Assembly: GCA_023419875.1 (NCBI GenBank) | Contig: JAEZXM010000469.1 | Coordinates: 1 to 6,754 of the forward strand | Direction: 5' to 3' | Source: Pseudomonadota bacterium | GTDB lineage: Bacteria; Myxococcota; Myxococcia; Myxococcales; Anaeromyxobacteraceae | DNA: 6,754 nucleotides | Position numbers and translations under genes: made by a program | The notes under the pieces: model-generated | The model's input: only the letters and a program-made list of their open reading frames with translations | Told to the model about the DNA's origin: nothing | Databases searched by the model: none | Part shown: piece after piece, positions 1 to 6,483 of the stretch | Layout of the letters: the number at the start of each line of letters is the position of its first letter | Position numbering within the stretch: position 1 is the stretch's first letter

Positions 1-330
1 CGGGGCGCGAACGGCGGTGTGAATCCCGCCGTTCGCGGCACCAATCAGCGATGACGGTTTTCGGACCCAAGCCGTGACGAAAGGAGATCTCGATCGATGG
101 AGAACATTCACGTCGGGCCGATGACCCTTCGCACGATTTCTTCCCGAAGGTCGAGGGCTCACGTCGCGTAGTGGAATGGGGCTGTTGACTATGTAGCTTG
201 GAAGTGTGACTGATGGCGCCGACTCCGCATGTGAACGCTCACATACCCGCGCTCGCGGCGGAGGAGCGACATCCCGTGTAGTCGCAACCTGACTCCAGGA
301 GGCGGTTCCCGTGTCCGCCGAGGAGAGATC
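1..330. other. Non-coding leader region upstream of gene 1
   Basis: No convincing gene is visible in this stretch. It holds a strong hairpin at 6-37, a 24-codon frame at 97-171 preceded by AAGGAG at 81-86, a loose sigma-54-like match at 214-229, and a seven-codon GTG frame at 311-334 that runs into the gene 1 start. The upstream gene, if the hairpin is its terminator, lies outside the window. I cannot place a transcription start from the sequence; myxobacterial promoters are poorly predictable by eye. The region presumably contains the promoter for gene 1, because the hairpin separates it from whatever lies upstream. Confidence 0.6.
6..37. terminator. Strong 12-bp GC hairpin, probable terminator of the upstream unit
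   Basis: Positions 6-17 are perfectly complementary to 26-37, leaving an 8-base loop (18-25). The perfect 12-bp stem is far longer than chance would give in so short a region. No T-run follows on the + strand, so it is not a textbook intrinsic terminator. High-GC bacteria often end transcription at such stems with poor or absent U tracts, and the symmetry means it could act on either strand. It could instead be an mRNA-stabilising or regulatory stem. Confidence 0.5.
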
Positions 331-3300
331 ATGATCGTCCGTAGCTCGACCACGAGCGCCCGGGCTTCGTTCGCCCGGATCGCACTGTTCCTCGCTTTCC
401 TTGCCGGCTGCGAGCCGGCGCTCCAGCCCTCGGCAGAGGAGGGCGGCGCGTCCGCAGCCGTGACCTTCACCAACTCGCCGATCCGCGGCGTGGCGTCCCA
501 GCGGTGCGTGGACATCAGCGGCAACTCCACCGCCAACGGCACGCAGGCGCAGATCTGGGACTGCCACGGCGGGACCAATCAGTCCTGGACCTACGACGCC
601 GCCTTGAACCTGGTCGTCTACGGGAACAAGTGCCTCCAGGCCTCGGGCGGCGCGACCTCCACCGGCACCGCGGTGGTGATCGGGGACTGCACCGGGCAGG
701 CCTACCAGCACTGGAACGTCAACTCGAACGGTACGATCACCAACGCCCAGACCGGGCTGTGTCTGGACGTCAACGCGGCGGCGACGGCGAACGGGTCGAA
801 GCTCATCCTCTGGACCTGCCACGGCGGAACGAACCAGCAGTGGACCGTCTCGGGGGCGACCAACGATCAGCAGCTCACCGTGACGAAGAGCGGGAACGGC
901 GCGGGGACGGTGACGTCCGCGCCCGCGGGCATCAACTGCGGCTCCACCTGCAGCGCCAGCTATGCGAGCGGCACGACCGTGACGCTGACCGCGTCGGCCT
1001 CGAGCGGCTCGAACTTCGGCGGCTGGGGCGGGGCGTGCGGCGGCACCTCCGCGACCTGCACGGTCTCGATGACCGCGGCCCAGACGGTCACGGCGTCCTT
1101 CACGGCCAGCGTCGTCGTGGACGCCACCGTCTCGCTCAACGCGGGCGGCTCGGCCACGGGGTCCTTCGTCGCCGACACCGGCTTCTCGGGCGGGAGCACC
1201 TACTCGACCACCAACGCGATCGACACCTCGCTCGTGCCCGCGCCGGTCCCGCCGCAGGCCGTCTTCCAGACCGAGCGGTACGGCGAGTTCACGTACACGA
1301 TCGCGAACCGCACGCCCGGGAGCGCCCAGACGGTCACCCTCCACTTCTCGGAGAGCTACTGGACGGCGGCCGGACAGCGGACGTTCAACGTGGCCATCAA
1401 CGGCGCGACCGTGCTGACCGCCTTCGACATCTTCGCCCAGGCGGGCGGCGCCAATCGCGCGATCGCCCGCACGTTCAACGCCACGGCCAACTCGAGCGGG
1501 CAGGTGGTCGTTCAGTTCAGCCGCTCGGGCGGTCCGGACAACCCGAAGATCTGCGGCATCACCGTGGCGGCCGGCAGCGGCGGGACCAACTACACCCTGA
1601 GCGTCCAGAAGACGGGCTCCGGGAGCGGGACCGTCTCCGGCGGCGGCATCGACTGCGGCCCCACCTGCGCCATCGCCCTCGCCAGCGGCGCGTCCGTGAC
1701 GCTGGCGGCGACCACGGCCAGCGGCTCCACCTTCGCGGGCTGGGGCGGCGCGTGCGTCGGGACCGGCACGTGCGTCGTCTCGATGACCGCGGATCGAGCG
1801 GTGACGGCCACGTTCAACGGACCGTCCACCTATACGCTCACGGTCACGAAGGCGGGCACGGGGAGCGGCACGGTGACCTCGACCCCGGCCGGGATCAACT
1901 GCGGGTCGACCTGCACGGCGAACTACGCGAGCGGGAGCGTCACCCTGAGCGCGGCGGCGGCGGGCGGCTCCACGTTCGCCGGCTGGAGCGGGACGTGCAG
2001 CGGCACCGGGAGCTGCATCGTGACGATGACGGCGGCCCGGTCGGTCACGGCCACGTTCAACGGCCAGCAACCGACGACGTTCACGAACCCGGTGCTGTGG
2101 GAGGACCTCGCCGACATCGACATTCTCCGCGTCGGCGACACCTACTACTACTCCGCGTCGACGATGGCGTACTCGCCGGGCGCGCCGGTCCTGCGCTCGT
2201 ACGACCTCGTCAACTGGGAGTACGCGGGGCACTCGGTGCCGGTCCTGGACTTCGGGAACAACTTCAATCTCAGCGGCGGCAGGGCCTACGTGAGAGGGAT
2301 CTGGGCATCGTTCCTCGGCTATCGGCCGAGCAACCGGACCTTCTACTGGGGCGGCTGCATCCAGGGCGGCAACGGGACCTACATCTACACGGCCACCCAG
2401 GTCGAAGGCCCCTGGGTGAAGCACGGTCCGCTGCCCTGCTACTACGACGCGGGCCTGCTCGTGGACGACAACGACACGATGTACGTGGCCTACGGGAACA
2501 CGAGCATCTACGTGGCCCAGCTCGCCGCGGACGGGTTCAGCCAGGTCCGGTCGCAGCAGGTGTTCACGACGCCCTCGAGCATCGGGACGCTCGAGGGGGC
2601 CCGGTTCTACAAGCGGAACGGCTTCTACTACATCTGGCTCACCCGGCCGGCCAACGGCCAGTACGTGCTCCGGTCGAACAGCCCGTGGGGCCCCTACACG
2701 ATCCAGCAGGTGCTGCTCAACATGGGCACGCCGGTCTCCGGCTCCGGGGTCCCGCACCAGGGCGGCATGGTCCAGACGCAGAACGGCGACTGGTACTACA
2801 TGGCGTTCATCGACGCCTACCCGGGCGGCCGGGTGCCGGTGCTGGCGCCCATCGACTGGATCTCGGACTGGCCGGTCATCCGGACGGTGAACGGCGCCTG
2901 GGGAGCGACCTACCCGCGCCCGAACCTCCCGCCTCCGCCGCGCGCGGTGAAGCCGCCGACCGGCACCGACACGTTCACCGGCAGTGCGCTCGCTCCGGAG
3001 TGGGAGTGGAACCACAACCCGGACAACACGCGGTGGTCGGTCGGCAGCGGGCTGCGGCTCCAGACGGCGACGGTGACGAACGACCTCTACAACGCGCGGA
3101 ACACGCTGACGCACCGGATCCTGGGCCCGTCGTCGACGGCGACGATCGTGCTCAACTACTCGGGCATGCGCGACGGCGATCGCGCCGGGCTGGCGCTCTT
3201 CCGCGACCTGTCCGCCTGGGTGGGCGTGCGCCGTGATTCGGGGGCGACCCGGGTCGCGTTCGTCAACAACATCAACATGAACTCGAGCTGGGCCACCGTC

Positions 3301-3564
3301 TCGACCGGAACCGAGGTGACGAGCACACCGGTGTCCGGCGGACGGATCTGGCTGCGGCTGGCCGCCGACATCCGGCCGGGCACCGGAAGGCAAGGGCGCT
3401 TCTCGTACAGCACCGACGGCGTGAACTTCACGCAGATCGGGACGTACACGATGGGGAACGCCTGGCAGTTCTTCATGGGATACCGGTACGGCATCTTCAA
3501 CTACGCGACGACGGCGCTTGGTGGGTCCGTGACCGTGGAGTCGTTCACGGTCTCGACGCCCTGA
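331..3564 (+). CDS. Lipoprotein GH43 arabinofuranosidase (AXH-d3-like) with lectin, malectin and Cys-repeat modules
   Basis: Predicted surface-anchored GH43 glycosidase removing arabinose side chains from arabinoxylan. The ATG start follows AGGAG (321-325) by 5 bases. Residues 1-27 form a lipoprotein signal with lipobox LAGC (Cys27). In order: ricin-B lectin (about 44-174; QSW, QHW and QQW motifs), Cys repeat (182-257), malectin/CBM57 (264-413), two Cys repeats (421-495, 501-576), GH43 propeller (about 584-868), and a C-terminal beta-sandwich (about 880-1077). Likely catalytic residues are Asp595 as base (Asp592 in WED is an alternative), Asp706 in YDAGLL and Glu755 in TLEGAR. The propeller and sandwich recall, from memory, the Humicola insolens enzyme that removes O3-arabinose from doubly substituted xylose. 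The GH43 call is firm; the exact substrate is inferred, and beta-xylosidase activity is possible. It is unusual that about 550 residues of accessory modules precede the catalytic domain. Confidence 0.93.
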   Translation: MIVRSSTTSARASFARIALFLAFLAGCEPALQPSAEEGGASAAVTFTNSPIRGVASQRCVDISGNSTANGTQAQIWDCHGGTNQSWTYDAALNLVVYGNKCLQASGGATSTGTAVVIGDCTGQAYQHWNVNSNGTITNAQTGLCLDVNAAATANGSKLILWTCHGGTNQQWTVSGATNDQQLTVTKSGNGAGTVTSAPAGINCGSTCSASYASGTTVTLTASASSGSNFGGWGGACGGTSATCTVSMTAAQTVTASFTASVVVDATVSLNAGGSATGSFVADTGFSGGSTYSTTNAIDTSLVPAPVPPQAVFQTERYGEFTYTIANRTPGSAQTVTLHFSESYWTAAGQRTFNVAINGATVLTAFDIFAQAGGANRAIARTFNATANSSGQVVVQFSRSGGPDNPKICGITVAAGSGGTNYTLSVQKTGSGSGTVSGGGIDCGPTCAIALASGASVTLAATTASGSTFAGWGGACVGTGTCVVSMTADRAVTATFNGPSTYTLTVTKAGTGSGTVTSTPAGINCGSTCTANYASGSVTLSAAAAGGSTFAGWSGTCSGTGSCIVTMTAARSVTATFNGQQPTTFTNPVLWEDLADIDILRVGDTYYYSASTMAYSPGAPVLRSYDLVNWEYAGHSVPVLDFGNNFNLSGGRAYVRGIWASFLGYRPSNRTFYWGGCIQGGNGTYIYTATQVEGPWVKHGPLPCYYDAGLLVDDNDTMYVAYGNTSIYVAQLAADGFSQVRSQQVFTTPSSIGTLEGARFYKRNGFYYIWLTRPANGQYVLRSNSPWGPYTIQQVLLNMGTPVSGSGVPHQGGMVQTQNGDWYYMAFIDAYPGGRVPVLAPIDWISDWPVIRTVNGAWGATYPRPNLPPPPRAVKPPTGTDTFTGSALAPEWEWNHNPDNTRWSVGSGLRLQTATVTNDLYNARNTLTHRILGPSSTATIVLNYSGMRDGDRAGLALFRDLSAWVGVRRDSGATRVAFVNNINMNSSWATVSTGTEVTSTPVSGGRIWLRLAADIRPGTGRQGRFSYSTDGVNFTQIGTYTMGNAWQFFMGYRYGIFNYATTALGGSVTVESFTVSTP
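460..852 (+). repeat. Ricin-B lectin module (CBM13), copy 1 of a pair
   Basis: Residues 44-174 of gene 1 form a beta-trefoil lectin with three QxW repeats (Trp86, Trp128, Trp171) and paired cysteines in each subdomain. The copy at the end of gene 2 aligns without gaps over 127 residues; I count about 100 identical by hand. At DNA level a 33-base exact match links 532-564 to 6129-6161. CBM13 modules commonly bind xylan or galactose-containing glycans. Confidence 0.9.
874..1101 (+). repeat. Cys-rich InlB-like repeat R1
   Basis: Residues 182-257 of gene 1. The pattern is LxVxKxGxGxGTV, then CGSTC, SGTTVTLTA, a GW pair, two further cysteines, and VTASF at the end. It resembles the divergent InlB B-repeat family of secreted bacterial proteins. 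The four cysteines (203, 207, 236, 243) suggest two disulfides. R1 has one extra residue between its last two cysteines compared with the other copies. Confidence 0.75.
1120..1569 (+). repeat. Malectin-like module (CBM57), copy 1 of a pair
   Basis: Residues 264-413 of gene 1 match malectin-like modules: ADTGF, then ERYGEFTYT, then GQRTFNVAINGATVL followed by FDIF and AGG, ending CGITVA. It aligns without gaps to residues 544-689 of gene 2 over 146 positions, with about 107 identical by hand count. A shared 20-base exact stretch occurs at 1375-1394 and 5604-5623. Malectin modules bind glucan-type sugars; the ligand here is unknown. Confidence 0.85.
1591..1815 (+). repeat. Cys-rich InlB-like repeat R2
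   Basis: Residues 421-495 of gene 1. It has the same framework as R1, with CGPTC, SGASVTL, GWGGAC, GTGTC and VTATF. Its GTVSGGGIDCG start is closer to the gene 2 copies (GTVAGGPINCG) than to R1 or R3, so the copies have not simply been duplicated side by side within gene 1. Confidence 0.75.
1831..2058 (+). repeat. Cys-rich InlB-like repeat R3
   Basis: Residues 501-576 of gene 1. It follows R2 after only about five residues and abuts the GH43 domain. It shares the PAGINCGSTC signature with R1. It lacks one residue in the SGxxVTL segment (SGSVTL) present in every other copy, consistent with a one-codon deletion. Confidence 0.75.
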
Positions 3565-3575
3565 CGCGGGGCGGC

Positions 3576-3615
3576 GCGGGTCGGGGTCCGCAAACGGGAC
3601 CGGGCCCCGACCCGC
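3576..3615 (+). terminator. Perfect 11-bp GC hairpin after gene 1
   Basis: Positions 3576-3586 are perfectly complementary to 3605-3615. Inside the loop, GTCC (3586-3589) can alternatively pair with GGAC (3597-3600). A second short stem (3617-3621 with 3626-3630) follows directly. The stop codon of gene 1 is at 3562-3564, so the stem lies where a terminator or a processing and stability element is expected. There is no T tract, so termination efficiency cannot be judged from sequence. Confidence 0.5.
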
Positions 3616-3718
3616 AGGCGCCTCGGCGCCGGCGTGCCGCCCCGTGCGCGCTCGCCGGCATCGCCGTGGAAGCGCGCCGTGTCGCCCATCGCCGTGACTC
3701 GTCCTCGGTTTCCGGAGC

Positions 3719-3725
3719 GAAGGAG
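3719..3725 (+). promoter_or_regulatory. Ribosome binding site that fixes the gene 2 start
   Basis: GAAGGAG lies 6 bases before the ATG at 3732. An in-frame GTG at 3666 would lengthen the protein by 22 residues, but I see no purine-rich site suitably placed before it. The added Arg- and His-rich residues would also precede and spoil the signal peptide. The ATG at 3732 is therefore preferred. Confidence 0.8.
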
Positions 3726-3731
3726 CACCAC

Positions 3732-6455
3732 ATGTTCAAGGCCGCACGCACCTGTCTCGCCGCACTCACCGCCTTCGCAGCGGGAACGTTTGTCTCGAGC
3801 ACGGCCCGCGCCGACTATCCCATCTTCTATCAGCGCTACACCGCCGATCCCGGGACGCTGGAGCACGAGGGTCGGCTCTACCTGTACGCGTCTCACGACC
3901 TGGACACGCAGGCCGGCTACGAGATGTACGACATCACGTGCATCTCCACCGACGACATGAAGAACTGGACCGACCACGGCGAGTGCTTCAATGCACGGAC
4001 CGGCTCGACCTGGGCGCAGTACTCCTGGGCGCCCACGGTCGTCACGCGCAACGGCAGGTTCTACATGTACTACGGCAACAGCGGCGGCAGCATCGGCGTC
4101 GCCGTCGCCGACAGCCCGATCGGCCCGTTCCGCGACACGCGGGGGAGGGCGCTCATCGACGGCAGCACACCCGGAGTCAATCCGCCCTCCGGGATGTGGA
4201 TCTTCGATCCCGCCGCGTTCATCGACGACGACGGGAAGGCGTACCTCTACTTCGGTGGCAACGGTCCCTCGAACATCCGGGTCATCCAGCTCGGCACGGA
4301 CATGGTGAGCACGGTGGGCTCGGCCATCTCGATGAGCGCGCCGCGGTTCTTCGAGGCCGCCTGGATGCACAAGCTCAACGGCAGGTACTACTTCTCGTAC
4401 TCGACCAACTGGGACCTGGGCGCGCCGACGATCGATTACATGACGAGCAGCTCGCCGACGTCCGGCTTCCAGCACAGGGGGACGGTGCTCCCGCAGCCTC
4501 CCGAGAACAGCAACAACAATCATGCCGGGATCTTCAAGTTTCAGAACGTCTGGTACGTCGCGTACCACAACCGCACGCTGGCCCGGATGGACGGGGTGGA
4601 TCCCACGTACCACCGGAACCTCGCCGTGGACCGGCTGAACCACAACGCGGACGGCACGATCCAGCAGGTGACCATCACGACCAACGGGGTCCCGCAGATC
4701 AAGAGCCTGAACCCGTACATCACCGTCGAGGCCGAGACGATGAACCGCGGTCAGGGGATCGAGACCGAGGCCTGCTCCGAGGGCGGCCGCAACGTCTCGT
4801 CCATCGAGAACGGAGACTGGGTCCGGGTGGTCGGCGTGGACTTCGGCACGGGCGCGAGCTCGTTCCAGGCGCGGGTCGCCTCGGCGACGAGCGGCGGCAG
4901 CATCCAGGTTCGCCTGGGCGGCACGAGCGGGACGCTCGTCGGGACCTGCGCGGTCCCGGGGACGGGCGGCTGGCAGACCTGGACCACCGTCAATTGCAGC
5001 GTGAGCGGCGCGACCGGCGTGAAGGACGTGTACCTCGTCTTCACGGGCGGAAGCGGCAGCCTCTTCAACGTCAACTGGTGGAGGTTCGTCGGCGGCTCGA
5101 GCACCACGTACGCGCTGGACGTCACGAAGAACGGCACGGGCAGTGGGACGGTGGCAGGGGGCCCCATCAACTGCGGCTCGACCTGCTCGGCGAGCATCGC
5201 GAGCGGCACCGTCGTGACCCTGACGGCGACGCCGGCGGCCGGCTCGACCTTTGGTGGCTGGAGCGGCGCCTGCACGGGCTCCGGGAGCTGCGTCGTGACG
5301 ATGACGGCGGCGCGGTCGGTCACCGCGACGTTCAACGTGCCGCCGGTGACGGGCGCGGTCTCGATCAACGTGGGCGGGGCGGCGAGCGGGACGTTCGTCG
5401 CGGACACCGGCTTCTCCGGCGGCAGCACGTATTCGGTGACGACGGTGATCGACACCTCGCAGCTCAGCGGGACGATCCCGGCGCAGGCCGTCCTGCAGAC
5501 CGAGCGGTACGGTGAGTTCACGTACACGCTGGGTGGGTTCACGGCGGGAAGCGCGCAGGCGGTGACGCTGTACTTCGCGGAGGTCTACTGGAGCGCGGCC
5601 GGGCAGCGGACGTTCAACGTGGCGATCAACGGGGCGACGGTGCTCTCGGCGTTCGACATCTTCGTGGCGGCGGGCGGCAGGGCGAGGGCGATCTCCCGGT
5701 CGTTCAACACCACGGCGAACGCGAGCGGGCAGGTGGTGATCCAGTTCACGCGCGCAGGCGGGCCGGACAATCCGAAGGTGTGCGGGATCACCGTGGCGCC
5801 TGCGGGCCCGACCACCCAGTACGCGCTGTCGGTCACCAAGGCGGGCACCGGGAGCGGGACGGTGGCGGGCGGCCCGATCAACTGCGGAGGGGCCTGCAGC
5901 GCGAACATCGACTCGGGGACGACGGTGACCTTGACCGCGTCGCCGGCGAACGGCTCGACGTTCGGTGGCTGGAGCGGAGCCTGCACCGGGACCGGGACCT
6001 GCACGGTCACCATGACGGCGGCGCGGGCTGTGACCGCCACCTTCAACCAGAGCGGCGCGACGTTCACCAACTACCGGATCGTCAGCGTGCCGTCGCAGCG
6101 GTGCCTGGACATCAACGGCGCATCGACGGCCAACGGCACGCAGGCGCAGATCTGGGACTGCAACGGCCAGACCAACCAGTCCTGGACGTACGACTCCAGC
6201 CAGAACCTGGTCGTGTACGGGAACAAGTGTCTCCAGGCTTCGGGAGGGGGGACCTCCGCCGGGACCGCCGTGGTGATCGGGGACTGCACCGGCCAGGCGA
6301 GCCAGCGCTGGAACGTCAACTCGAGCGGCACCATCACCAACGTCCAGTCCGGCCTGTGTATGGACGTCAATGGCGGCGGGACGGCGAACGGGACGAAGGT
6401 CATCCTCTGGTCCTGCCATGGCGGCACCAACCAGCAGTGGAACCCCAGGAACTGA
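3732..6455 (+). CDS. Secreted GH43 arabinoxylan arabinofuranohydrolase (XynD/AXH-m2,3-like) with CBM6, malectin, Cys repeats and lectin
   Basis: Predicted to release arabinose from singly substituted xylose units of arabinoxylan outside the cell. Residues 1-27 are a Sec signal peptide with probable cleavage after ARA; there is no lipobox. The GH43 propeller (about 30-326) carries Asp39 in TADP (base), Asp159 in FDPAAF (pKa modulator) and Glu208 in FFEAAW (acid). Stretches such as ISTDDMKNWTDHG, SIGVAVADSPIGPF and NNNHAGIF recall Bacillus and Paenibacillus XynD enzymes. CBM6 follows (about 329-453; VEAE start, GDW, NVNWWRF end), as in XynD. After it come a Cys repeat (460-534), malectin/CBM57 (541-690), another Cys repeat (697-771) and a ricin-B lectin (776-904) reaching the C-terminus. 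XynD-type proteins usually end near the CBM6, so the extra 450 residues are an addition. Gene 3 starts 28 bases downstream, which suggests co-transcription. Family and CBM6 calls are firm; the branch specificity is inferred. Confidence 0.95.
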   Translation: MFKAARTCLAALTAFAAGTFVSSTARADYPIFYQRYTADPGTLEHEGRLYLYASHDLDTQAGYEMYDITCISTDDMKNWTDHGECFNARTGSTWAQYSWAPTVVTRNGRFYMYYGNSGGSIGVAVADSPIGPFRDTRGRALIDGSTPGVNPPSGMWIFDPAAFIDDDGKAYLYFGGNGPSNIRVIQLGTDMVSTVGSAISMSAPRFFEAAWMHKLNGRYYFSYSTNWDLGAPTIDYMTSSSPTSGFQHRGTVLPQPPENSNNNHAGIFKFQNVWYVAYHNRTLARMDGVDPTYHRNLAVDRLNHNADGTIQQVTITTNGVPQIKSLNPYITVEAETMNRGQGIETEACSEGGRNVSSIENGDWVRVVGVDFGTGASSFQARVASATSGGSIQVRLGGTSGTLVGTCAVPGTGGWQTWTTVNCSVSGATGVKDVYLVFTGGSGSLFNVNWWRFVGGSSTTYALDVTKNGTGSGTVAGGPINCGSTCSASIASGTVVTLTATPAAGSTFGGWSGACTGSGSCVVTMTAARSVTATFNVPPVTGAVSINVGGAASGTFVADTGFSGGSTYSVTTVIDTSQLSGTIPAQAVLQTERYGEFTYTLGGFTAGSAQAVTLYFAEVYWSAAGQRTFNVAINGATVLSAFDIFVAAGGRARAISRSFNTTANASGQVVIQFTRAGGPDNPKVCGITVAPAGPTTQYALSVTKAGTGSGTVAGGPINCGGACSANIDSGTTVTLTASPANGSTFGGWSGACTGTGTCTVTMTAARAVTATFNQSGATFTNYRIVSVPSQRCLDINGASTANGTQAQIWDCNGQTNQSWTYDSSQNLVVYGNKCLQASGGGTSAGTAVVIGDCTGQASQRWNVNSSGTITNVQSGLCMDVNGGGTANGTKVILWSCHGGTNQQWNPRN
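4716..5093 (+). other. CBM6 xylan-binding module in gene 2
   Basis: Residues 329-454 of gene 2 begin ITVEAE, where the paired glutamates (333, 335) match the usual calcium-site positions. They continue through IENGDWV and GGWQTW, and end FNVNWWRF. This is the canonical CBM6 layout found directly after the propeller of XynD-like enzymes. Candidate ligand-contact residues are Trp363, Trp414 or Trp417, and Asn448; this choice is inferred from family layout. Confidence 0.88.
5109..5333 (+). repeat. Cys-rich InlB-like repeat R4
   Basis: Residues 460-534 of gene 2, joining CBM6 to the malectin module. It contains GTVAGGPINCGSTC, SGTVVTL, GWSGAC, GSGSC and VTATF, with cysteines 481, 485, 514 and 520. 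Together with R5 it forms the gene 2 subtype. In both genes the malectin module is bracketed by these repeats, which suggests a spacer role. Confidence 0.75.
5352..5801 (+). repeat. Malectin-like module (CBM57), copy 2 of a pair
   Basis: Residues 541-690 of gene 2. It is colinear and gap-free with the gene 1 copy at 1120-1569. The most divergent stretches are the segment after IDTS and the segment after EFTYT; the GQRTFNVAINGATVL core is identical. Amino-acid differences are mostly conservative, consistent with retained function in both copies. Confidence 0.85.
5820..6044 (+). repeat. Cys-rich InlB-like repeat R5
   Basis: Residues 697-771 of gene 2, between the malectin and lectin modules. 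The start GTVAGGPINCG is shared with R4, and the DNA of the two is close in this segment. CGGAC replaces the CGSTC seen in R1, R3 and R4. Cysteines are 718, 722, 751 and 757. Confidence 0.75.
6057..6446 (+). repeat. Ricin-B lectin module (CBM13), copy 2 of a pair
   Basis: Residues 776-905 of gene 2 have QSW, QRW and QQW motifs (Trp818, Trp860, Trp903). This module ends the protein two residues after the domain boundary. It is the counterpart of 460-852, with long near-identical DNA stretches such as the 33-base exact match at 6129-6161. Confidence 0.9.
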
Positions 6456-6483
6456 CGGCAGCGCAATCGGAAAGGAATCTGTC

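Larger units (their letters stand above)
3565..3731. other. Intergenic region between the two GH43 genes
   Basis: These 167 bases contain an 11-bp perfect hairpin shortly after the gene 1 stop, a smaller GC stem around 3617-3630, and the gene 2 ribosome binding site at its end. No recognisable promoter is visible. The gap is long compared with the 28 bases between genes 2 and 3, so gene 2 may have its own promoter or be expressed at a reduced level by read-through from gene 1. Confidence 0.6.

Noticed and set aside
185..213. TTGACT as a sigma-70 -35 box
   Set aside because: The hexamer is good, but no TATAAT-like -10 lies 16-18 bases downstream (GACTGA or TGACTG only).
504..3236. 910-codon open frame on the + strand in a second frame inside gene 1
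   Set aside because: The product is Arg-, Gly- and His-rich low-complexity sequence, and gene 1 in the other frame has full domain support. It is a GC-driven shadow frame.
3659..3696. Ten-base direct repeat CATCGCCGTG at 3659-3668 and 3687-3696
   Set aside because: It is too short and GC-biased to distinguish from chance, and it does not flank a recognisable element.
3666..3731. Upstream GTG start for gene 2
   Set aside because: No ribosome site precedes it, and the extension would place charged residues ahead of a good Sec signal peptide. The ATG at 3732 has GAAGGAG at the right distance.
3938..5515. 525-codon + strand frame inside gene 2
   Set aside because: Same composition artefact as the other shadow frames; it overlaps the well-supported GH43 and CBM6 coding sequence.
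4751..5542. 263-codon - strand frame opposite CBM6 and malectin of gene 2
   Set aside because: Its Pro/Val/Leu-rich translation is what the complement of Thr/Gly/Ala codons gives. Similar antisense frames recur opposite every Cys repeat, which shows they mirror the repeats.
460..6446. Repeated DNA blocks as a CRISPR array or transposon repeats
   Set aside because: The repeats are imperfect, hundreds of bases long, in frame, and translate to known protein modules; there are no regular spacers, transposase or terminal inverted repeats.
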